Assembly (NCBI GenBank): GCA_029858465.1
Contig: JAOUEZ010000008.1
Location: 1-19,664, forward strand
Source of the DNA: Thermoplasmata archaeon
Lineage (GTDB): Archaea > Thermoplasmatota > Thermoplasmata > UBA10834 > DTMW01
Length of the DNA: 19,664 nucleotides
Reading direction: 5' to 3'
In this document: positions 14,508-19,664 of the stretch, piece after piece
Layout of the letters: the number at the start of each line of letters is the position of its first letter
How positions within the stretch are numbered: position 1 is the stretch's first letter
Program-made: the position numbers and the translations under genes
The notes under the pieces: generated by a model
Database searches by the model: none
What the model saw: the letters and a program-made list of their open reading frames with translations, nothing else
What the model was told of the DNA's origin: nothing

Positions 14508-15026
14508 TCAGATACCTGTCCACGGAACGCCTTTCAGAGCGCTCATGACTATCTGAGTCTGTGTCTCTTTGACCCCGTCCATCTTCAGGAAGGTGTCGAT
14601 GAATTCCTGCAGTTCGCCCATTCCGACGAACAGCGAAACGACAAGAAGATCGTATTCGCCAGTGACACGATAGACTGCGACAACCCTGTTGTGGTCGACG
14701 ATCTTTTTCACGACCTCATCGAGCCTGTCAGTCGCGACCTTGACCTGAATATACGCCTTCACTGTGTTTTCGATGAGCTTGTAATTGATATGGATCGAGA
14801 ACTTCATGATGATGCCTTTCTCGACCAGGTTCTTGATCCTCCTTCTGACGGTGGCCTCAGTTATGCTCAATTTCTGAGCTATCTCGCTGTTGCTCATCCG
14901 GGCGTTTGTCAGAAGCTCGCAAAGGATCTTTATGTCCGTCTGGTCGATCGGCAGCAGCTTGAGATCCAAGCCTTTCCAACGTTCATAGATGTCGCAGGGA
15001 AAGTTATCTATCGGATTTTGAGTCAT
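14508..15026 (-). CDS. Lrp/AsnC-family transcriptional regulator
   Basis: 172-residue DNA-binding regulator. An N-terminal extension of about 26 residues precedes the family domain. The helix-turn-helix region is IDQTDIKILCELLTNARMSN (27-46) continuing through SEIAQKLSITEATVRRRIKNLVEKGII (47-73), the classic Lrp pattern. The RAM ligand-binding domain follows (about 90-165) with the VYRVTGEYDLLVVSLF strand pair and the Gly-Asp/Glu-Tyr-Asp signature as GEYD. Such proteins respond to amino acids or related metabolites and form dimers or octamers. It is single-gene, convergent with the membrane protein gene, and its promoter lies in 15027-15149. The target genes are unknown; an N-terminal start at residue 27 is less likely since no ATG is available there. 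Confidence 0.92.
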   Translation of the reverse strand: MTQNPIDNFPCDIYERWKGLDLKLLPIDQTDIKILCELLTNARMSNSEIAQKLSITEATVRRRIKNLVEKGIIMKFSIHINYKLIENTVKAYIQVKVATDRLDEVVKKIVDHNRVVAVYRVTGEYDLLVVSLFVGMGELQEFIDTFLKMDGVKETQTQIVMSALKGVPWTGI

Positions 15027-15149
15027 ATTAAGACCAGGTCAGGCAATCGCCAAATTAGTACTTCAAATTAACGGAATTCGGCCATCGGCGTTGCGTTTCT
15101 GTAAGATTTCGACTTAATCTTTTCGCTTTTTGACAATCAACTCAGGTCG

Positions 15150-15932
15150 TCAAGCGCCGTATCTTCGTATTCTTCCTTGATAGCTCCTGATTGCTCTTAG
15201 GAAATCAATCTTCCTGAGACCGGGCCAATATACATCAGTGAAATAGAACTCGGAGTATGCGAGCTGCCACAGGAGGAAGTTGGAAATCCTCTCCTCGCCG
15301 CTCGTCCTCAATATCAGGTCCGGATCGGGGAGATCCTTGGTATAGAGCATGCTCGAGAAAGTGTCCTCCGAAATATCATCGATCTTCATCTCCCCCTTCT
15401 TGACCCTCTCTGCGATTTTCTTGATTGCGTGCAGAATCTCCTCGCGCCCGCCGTACGCGATTGCAAGATTGAAGAAGTACCTGTCATATTCTTTCGTCTT
15501 GATCTCAGCGTACTCGATCGCCTTCTGGATTCTCTCGGGAAGCATCAGCCGCTGTCCAATGCCTCTCACTCTAATCTTGTATTTGTGAACCCTTGGGTCT
15601 TCCGCCAGGTTCTTGAAGTTTTCCTCGAACATGTCCATGAGGTAATTTACCTCGCCTTGGTCCCTCAATAGATTCTCTGTGGAAAATGCGAAGACCGTCA
15701 ATACCTTAATGTCAAACTCCATGCACCAGTTGAGCATCTCCTCCAGCTTGTCCTTGCCCGCCTGATGGCCCTCAAAGGTTCCCAGTCCCATCTCCTCAGC
15801 GAACCTCCTGTTCCCGTCCATTATGACGGCGACATGTTTAGGTATAGGTCCTCTCCTGACCTGCTTGGTGAGCCTCTTCTCATACATCCTGTACAGCTTG
15901 CCGATGACTGCATCCTTCAGCCTGTTGGCCAT
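15150..15932 (-). CDS. uppS: Cis-prenyltransferase (undecaprenyl/polyprenyl diphosphate synthase type)
   Basis: 260-residue enzyme that extends an allylic diphosphate with isopentenyl diphosphate units in cis; in archaea it makes the polyprenyl carrier for N-glycans and other surface glycans. Signatures are HVAVIMDGNRRFAEEMG with the catalytic Asp (residue 39 of this start), GHQAGKDKLEEMLNWC, FAFSTENLLRDQGEV, YGGREEIL, and the C-terminal DLILRTSGEERISNFLLWQ followed by SEFYFTDVYWP. The frame is open from a TTG at 15947, but GGTGAG lies 6 bases before the ATG at 15932, so I use the latter. It follows the marker-11-like gene after a gap of about 64 bases, probably in the same operon. Confidence 0.93.
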   Translation of the reverse strand: MANRLKDAVIGKLYRMYEKRLTKQVRRGPIPKHVAVIMDGNRRFAEEMGLGTFEGHQAGKDKLEEMLNWCMEFDIKVLTVFAFSTENLLRDQGEVNYLMDMFEENFKNLAEDPRVHKYKIRVRGIGQRLMLPERIQKAIEYAEIKTKEYDRYFFNLAIAYGGREEILHAIKKIAERVKKGEMKIDDISEDTFSSMLYTKDLPDPDLILRTSGEERISNFLLWQLAYSEFYFTDVYWPGLRKIDFLRAIRSYQGRIRRYGA

Positions 15933-15996
15933 TTGGCTCACCTGCAATGCCCATACTCGACAAGGAAAAAAACCTATCGCAACAATAATCTGAGCA

Positions 15997-16986
15997 TCAT
16001 TTCTTTGCCTGGTCAGGTCTGACGTTGTTCGAGTACTCCGTAAAATCCTCCATCAGCCCAGAACTGAGCAGCCCAAGGTCGAAGCAGCCTATCGCCGCCA
16101 GGGAGCCTATCATCCCTCTGGGTCCTGTTATCTGCCTGAGCTCGATCCCTGATTTTGACGCAACCTCCTGAGCCTCTTCAATCGTCAGAATGATTTCTTT
16201 CGCCTTGAGGCCGAATCGCAGAGTCTCCTCGGGGATTTCAATACCGGTCCAGATTGCGATGCTTGTCTGGTCGGAATAGGTGTTGTCCTCGATGAAATCC
16301 GCCGCAAATCGAATGGCGTTAGTCAGCTTAGCAGGAAGTACCGCGAATGAGACCGCGGCGGATGTGCAGTTGGTCGTCTTGTGAGGCGCATGATGGTTGA
16401 GCTGGACTATCTTGTGCTGAAGGAATGTCGCATCCGGCATCGCCATGGCCATTCTGAGCCCAAGGGACCATGTGGCTCCCTTTTCACTGCTGTCGGTATC
16501 ATCGATTCCGATGATCAGGTGTCTCATCTCAGGTGTAAATATCTTGACATGTATCTCCGCGGATCCGCCGACATCGGACAGGTTCTCATATTCCGTCTTG
16601 ATCACTCCTCTGGCCTGCGGAAGACATGCGCCTATTCCTATTGACGCTCCAGCAAGTCCTGCCCAAGATGTCTCGACCAGGCCGTCCTTCACTCTGACGG
16701 CTTTCAACGCCTGTCCTCCCATCGTCGTGGAGACGGGTCCAAAATTCACTTCTCTCTCGCCGATGATCGCATCCATTATCAGGGTGTTTCCATGGACATC
16801 GATTCTCTCAACTATTCCCCCCGCCCTCCACCTATTGACTGCGTCCCATTCTACAGGTCCCTGGGCAGTACACATCTCAACGATTCTGACCTTGCCGGCA
16901 CTCTCATCGACCATGGTGATCAGGCGGTCGGAGAACATCTGGCCGAATCTCTTCCGTACCTCGTCAGGTATCAGTGTTTGGGGCAT
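15997..16986 (-). CDS. Methanogenesis marker protein 11-like protein
   Basis: 329-residue protein I recognise from memory as the family called putative methanogenesis marker protein 11. Key points are LIIGIDDTDSSEKGATWSLG (residues 157-176), TTNCTSAAVSFAVLP, a middle glycine-rich part (TSWAGLAGASIGIGACLPQARGV) and a C-terminal TGPRGMIGSLAAIGCFD. The GIDDTD motif is shared with the tRNA-Ile2 agmatinylcytidine synthetase TiaS and similar small-molecule ATP-using domains, so a nucleotide-dependent modification role is conceivable, but the true function is unknown. The family was described as limited to methanogenic archaea. GGTGAC two bases before the ATG at 16986 supports the start. It follows the UPF0173 gene by 16 bases, so they are one operon. 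Confidence concerns the family, not the function. Confidence 0.78.
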   Translation of the reverse strand: MPQTLIPDEVRKRFGQMFSDRLITMVDESAGKVRIVEMCTAQGPVEWDAVNRWRAGGIVERIDVHGNTLIMDAIIGEREVNFGPVSTTMGGQALKAVRVKDGLVETSWAGLAGASIGIGACLPQARGVIKTEYENLSDVGGSAEIHVKIFTPEMRHLIIGIDDTDSSEKGATWSLGLRMAMAMPDATFLQHKIVQLNHHAPHKTTNCTSAAVSFAVLPAKLTNAIRFAADFIEDNTYSDQTSIAIWTGIEIPEETLRFGLKAKEIILTIEEAQEVASKSGIELRQITGPRGMIGSLAAIGCFDLGLLSSGLMEDFTEYSNNVRPDQAKK

Positions 16987-17002
16987 TTGTCACCAATTGG
17001 AA

Positions 17003-17683
17003 TTAGATGGAGAACGATTCTCCCGGCTTGAGGATTCTGACCTGAGCTTTTGAAACCTTCGACACTTCCAATTTGAATTGCTCAGGGTCTGCCTTGATCG
17101 GTGGCCACGTGTTGTAGTGCATCGGCACAGCGATCTTAGGCTTGAGCATCTCTACTGCCTTGGCCGCCTGAACTGCGTCCATTGTGTAAAACCCGCCGAT
17201 CGGCAGCAAAGCGACATCGAGCGGGTGCAACATTCCTATGAGTGCCATATCGCCGAACAATGCAGTGTCTCCAGCGTGGTAGACTGTCTTGCCGCTTTCT
17301 ATCACAAAGCCCGCCGGAACACCTGCTCCTCCCTCAAGGCCCGGAGCATCGGCTCCGCAAGAATGTACCGCCTGCGTCATAGTCACCTTCGTATTTCCTA
17401 CAGTGACGCTCCCTCCGATGTTGAATCCGATCGCTTCGCAACCCGCCTTCTCGAAATGGCTGGCGAGCTCGACCATGGTCAATATTTTCGCATTGTTCTT
17501 TTTCGCAATCGCAACCGCGTCTCCGACATGATCGCCATGACCGTGTGTGACGCAGACGATATCACATGATACCTTGTCAGGAGTGGTTGAGGCGGAAGGG
17601 TTGTCGGTGAGGAACGGGTCGATCACTATGCTGTTCATTCCTTTCACAATAAAAGCTGAATGGCCGAGCCAGGTTATTTCCAA
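17003..17683 (-). CDS. UPF0173-type metal-dependent hydrolase (metallo-beta-lactamase fold)
   Basis: 226-residue cytosolic metallo-hydrolase of the beta-lactamase fold. The HxHxDH motif is THGHGDHVGD (His47, His49, Asp51, His52). Further metal-site residues are His111 in QAVHSCGAD, Asp138 in YHAGDTALFGDM, and the late His in VPMHYNTWPPI. The length and ITWLGHSAFIVKG start match the UPF0173 group; the natural substrate of that group is not known. The start is TTG at 17683, supported by GGAGTG 7 bases upstream on the minus strand. It is the promoter-proximal gene of a minus-strand group that continues with the marker-11-like gene and uppS. Confidence 0.9.
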   Translation of the reverse strand: MEITWLGHSAFIVKGMNSIVIDPFLTDNPSASTTPDKVSCDIVCVTHGHGDHVGDAVAIAKKNNAKILTMVELASHFEKAGCEAIGFNIGGSVTVGNTKVTMTQAVHSCGADAPGLEGGAGVPAGFVIESGKTVYHAGDTALFGDMALIGMLHPLDVALLPIGGFYTMDAVQAAKAVEMLKPKIAVPMHYNTWPPIKADPEQFKLEVSKVSKAQVRILKPGESFSI

Positions 17684-17720
17684 TCTTTCACACTCCAGCA
17701 GGAAAAATCCTACGATTCTC

Positions 17721-17730
17721 TATCTATTTA
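17721..17730 (-). promoter_or_regulatory. TATA-like box of the UPF0173 / marker 11 / uppS group
   Basis: Reads TAAATAGATA on the minus strand. Transcription would start near 17700, giving a short leader that still includes the GGAGTG ribosome-binding site (17696-17691). Confidence 0.45.
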
Positions 17731-17772
17731 CTGTTTTTGGGAATCTATGTGCGCTTAAGGTGAGAAAGAAAG

Positions 17773-17789
17773 AAAAATAGACTATTTTT
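17773..17789. repeat. Perfect 17-base palindrome in the AT-rich intergenic region
   Basis: AAAAATAG, one A, then CTATTTTT: 8-base arms that are exact reverse complements. It lies in the 266-base gap between the divergent UPF0173 and LeuC-like genes. It may be a regulator site or a bidirectional T-tract structure; AT-rich sequence makes chance more likely. Confidence 0.4.
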
Positions 17790-17823
17790 GTTATTATTAA
17801 AATAGAAATTCTAATAAATTGAG

Positions 17824-17847
17824 TATAAAATGGAACAGTTGACTGTT
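17824..17847 (+). promoter_or_regulatory. Candidate promoter with overlapping operator for the leuC-like operon
   Basis: TATAAAA (17824-17830) is the best TATA-like box in the gap and would set a start near 17853. Between the two lies AACAGT-TG-ACTGTT (17834-17847), a perfect 6-base inverted repeat, placed where a bound repressor would block transcription. A weaker box TTTATGAT (17892-17899) could serve a later start. No intergenic gene was seen here. Confidence 0.4.
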
Positions 17848-17949
17848 TGTATTCTAATTTTCAATCGATTTGTCCATTTGTGTCAATAAGGTTTATGATG
17901 GTTGAATGATTGAGTCTCTCCGCTGTTTAGCTATCTTACGCATGGTGGT

Positions 17950-19209
17950 ATGTTGGGAAAGACGATTTCTGAGAAGATAATGAGCGCTCACTCGGGTATC
18001 GATGCGAATGCCGGAGACATCGTAGTAGCGAACATCGATTACGCGATGGGTCAAGATGGTACCACTCCTCTCGCAATAAAGTCATTTCAGAAGATGAAGG
18101 GAGAAAAGATCAAGAATCCTGACAAGGTCTCGATCGTGATCGACCACAGTGCTCCAAGTCCATTCGAGGGCGTATCCGCTCTCCATAAAATGATGCGCGA
18201 ATTCTCTAAGCAGACCGGGTGCAACATATACGACATCGGCGAGGGCGTATGTCATCAGCTGATGCCCGAGCGAGGGCACGTCGTCCCTGGCGATCTTGTT
18301 GTCGGTGCCGACAGTCACACGACAACGTACGGCGCACTCAATGCATTTTCTACAGGGATAGGTTCGACCGATCTCGCCGCGGTCCTTTTGACAGGGAAGC
18401 TCTGGTTTCGAGTTCCGCATACGATAAGAATCGTCTACAAGGGCAGATTGCAGAAAGGCGTCTACTCCAAAGACCTCATGCTGTTCACAGTTGGTAAGAC
18501 TACGGCCGACGGCTGCACTTACGATGCGATAGAATTTGTCGGTTCAACAGTGAAATCAATGAGCGTCGACGCCAGAATGACAATGGCGAACATGGCCGTA
18601 GAGGCCGGAGCCAAAGCGGGCATATTCGAGTGCGACGAGAAGACCCTCGAATATGTGAAGGCGCACAGCAACAGACAACCTATGCCAGTGAACTCTGATT
18701 TGGACGCGAAGTTCAAGCAGGAGATCAAGATAAAGTCATCGGAAGTCGTGCCGATGATAGCCAAGCCTCATGCTGTCGATAATGTTGCGCCTGTGACTGA
18801 TCTGCTCGATGTCGATATCCATCAGGCATTCATAGGTACCTGCACCAACGGCCGGCTTGAAGATCTCAAGATGGCCGCGAAGATATTGAAGGGAAAAGAA
18901 ATCAAGAAGGGTGTCAGGCTCATCGTAGCTCCCGCTTCGAAGAATATTTATCTTGACGCTATGAAACTCGGTTTTATCCAGACCCTGGTCAAGGCTGGCG
19001 CGGTGGCCGTCACACCCGGGTGCGGATGCTGTGTCGGGACTCACAATGGCATCCCGTCAGATGATGAGAACGTGATATCGACGGCGAACAGGAACTTCAA
19101 GGGGAGGATGGGCAACAGCAAGGCGCTCATCTACCTTGCATCCCCAGCAACTGTCGCAGCGTCTGCATTGAAGGGCAAAATATCCGACCCGCGCGAGGTG
19201 ATCTCATGA
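17950..19209 (+). CDS. Isopropylmalate isomerase / homoaconitase large subunit (LeuC/AksD-type)
   Basis: 419-residue large subunit of an archaeal-type two-subunit hydro-lyase in the aconitase family. It dehydrates and rehydrates isopropylmalate (leucine pathway) or homologous citrates (2-oxosuberate route to coenzyme B in methanogens). Cluster ligands are Cys298 in FIGTCTNGRLEDL and Cys358/Cys361 in TPGCGCCVGTHNG; the middle residue Cys360 is unusual, being Pro or another residue in relatives I recall. Other motifs are DSHTTTYGALNAFSTGIGSTDLA and IVIDHSAPSP near the N-terminus. The ATG at 17950 starts the family sequence directly, although GGTGG is only 1-2 bases ahead, so the start signal is weak. 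The stop overlaps the small-subunit gene as ATGA. The pathway cannot be decided from this subunit alone. Confidence 0.92.
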   Translation: MLGKTISEKIMSAHSGIDANAGDIVVANIDYAMGQDGTTPLAIKSFQKMKGEKIKNPDKVSIVIDHSAPSPFEGVSALHKMMREFSKQTGCNIYDIGEGVCHQLMPERGHVVPGDLVVGADSHTTTYGALNAFSTGIGSTDLAAVLLTGKLWFRVPHTIRIVYKGRLQKGVYSKDLMLFTVGKTTADGCTYDAIEFVGSTVKSMSVDARMTMANMAVEAGAKAGIFECDEKTLEYVKAHSNRQPMPVNSDLDAKFKQEIKIKSSEVVPMIAKPHAVDNVAPVTDLLDVDIHQAFIGTCTNGRLEDLKMAAKILKGKEIKKGVRLIVAPASKNIYLDAMKLGFIQTLVKAGAVAVTPGCGCCVGTHNGIPSDDENVISTANRNFKGRMGNSKALIYLASPATVAASALKGKISDPREVIS

Positions 19210-19664
19210 AGATGCGCGGAAAAGCACACAAATTCGGTGATTCGATCAACACAGATTACATAATTTCAGGCAAGTACAAATTCAAGACGCTAGATATGGA
19301 CGAGCTCGCAAAGCATGTGATGGAGGATCTCGATCCAGATTTCTACTCGAAGATATCACCAGGGGACTTCATAGTCGCAGGGAAAAACTTCGGGCTCGGG
19401 AGCAGCAGGGAGCAGGCGCCGCTCGTAATCAAACATGCAAAGATATCCGCGGTCATCGCGCGGTCCTTTGCAAGAATATTCTTCAGGAATTCGATAAACA
19501 CAGGTCTTCCGCTTATCGTCTGTCCTGATGCGGACAGAATCAGCGCAGGAGACGAGATCGAGTTGGATATGTCGACCGGCATCATAAAAGATACAACTAA
19601 GAATATCGAGCTGAAGGCCGAGCCGCTTCCGCCGATAATGATAAAGATACTCCAGGACGGCGGT
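19206..19664 (+). CDS. Isopropylmalate isomerase / homoaconitase small subunit (LeuD/AksE-type), cut by window edge
   Basis: 153 residues visible, with the frame open to the last base; the family is about 160-170 residues, so little is missing. It carries the swivel domain of the hydro-lyase. Motifs are FGDSINTDYII (10-20), FGLGSSREQAP (62-72) and the FARIFFRNSINTGLP strand (88-102). The loop after NTDYII, which sets substrate preference in the family, reads SGKYKFKT (residues 21-28). In Methanocaldococcus the homoaconitase loop is recalled as YLRT and the isopropylmalate one as YLVY; this loop fits neither exactly, though Lys27-Thr28 could mimic Arg-Thr. Translation is coupled to the large subunit by ATGA. 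Confidence 0.9.
   Translation, partial: MKMRGKAHKFGDSINTDYIISGKYKFKTLDMDELAKHVMEDLDPDFYSKISPGDFIVAGKNFGLGSSREQAPLVIKHAKISAVIARSFARIFFRNSINTGLPLIVCPDADRISAGDEIELDMSTGIIKDTTKNIELKAEPLPPIMIKILQDGG

Noticed and set aside
14254..14556. Ala/Thr-rich overlapping frame in the tail of the membrane protein gene
   Set aside because: It is a frame-shifted reading of the Pro/Gln-rich repeat and lacks a ribosome-binding site.
17895..17909. Tiny open frame (MMVE) upstream of the LeuC-like gene, possible attenuator
   Set aside because: It has no leucine or other regulatory codons, and I saw no alternative hairpins or T-run after it.

Overview
This looks like part of an archaeal chromosome. Inference: a euryarchaeote of the Thermoplasmatota, perhaps a methanogen such as Methanomassiliicoccales or a close relative. 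The evidence is a complex I operon of the Fpo/Nuo type with a split NuoJ and no NADH or F420 input genes, TATA-like promoters with two apparently leaderless divergent genes, an Lrp/AsnC regulator, a cis-prenyltransferase, a radical SAM protein resembling one known from Thermoplasma, an archaeal two-subunit isopropylmalate isomerase/homoaconitase, and a protein resembling methanogenesis marker protein 11. The lineage is inferred from gene content only.

Layout. Positions 1-6550 (minus strand) hold a tightly packed operon read right to left: nuoA, B, C, D, H, I, J (N-terminal half), J (C-terminal half), K and L. NuoL runs off the left edge, and any M and N genes would lie beyond it. NuoI is the surprise: about twice the normal length, with six ferredoxin-type cysteine motifs instead of two. 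Positions 6551-6721 form a compact divergent control region. On the plus strand follow a B12-binding-type radical SAM protein (6722-8428), a MobB fused to a small C-terminal domain that has its own ribosome-binding site (8481-9134), and MobA (9142-9723). The next plus-strand operon (9859-13759) encodes a three-subunit 2-hydroxyacid oxidase-like module: a degenerate GlcE-like protein, a GlcD-like flavoprotein, and an iron-sulfur protein with two ferredoxin motifs and two complete CCG motifs of the HdrD/GlcF type. A four-helix membrane protein with a Pro/Gln-rich tail (13853-14503) converges on an Lrp/AsnC regulator (14508-15026, minus).

Positions 15150-17683 (minus) carry a metallo-hydrolase of the UPF0173 type, the marker-11-like protein and a cis-prenyltransferase, in that transcription order. 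After an AT-rich intergenic region with two perfect inverted repeats, the plus strand ends with a LeuC/AksD-like large subunit and a LeuD/AksE-like small subunit that is cut by the right edge.

Working together (inference): the Fpo/Nuo-like complex would pump ions using electrons entering through the iron-sulfur-rich NuoI, possibly from reduced ferredoxin. The GlcE-GlcD-HdrD-like enzyme would oxidise a 2-hydroxyacid and pass electrons to its clusters. MobA and MobB would supply guanine-dinucleotide molybdenum or tungsten cofactor. The isomerase serves leucine or coenzyme B synthesis. I saw no tRNA, rRNA, CRISPR array, insertion sequence or prophage gene.
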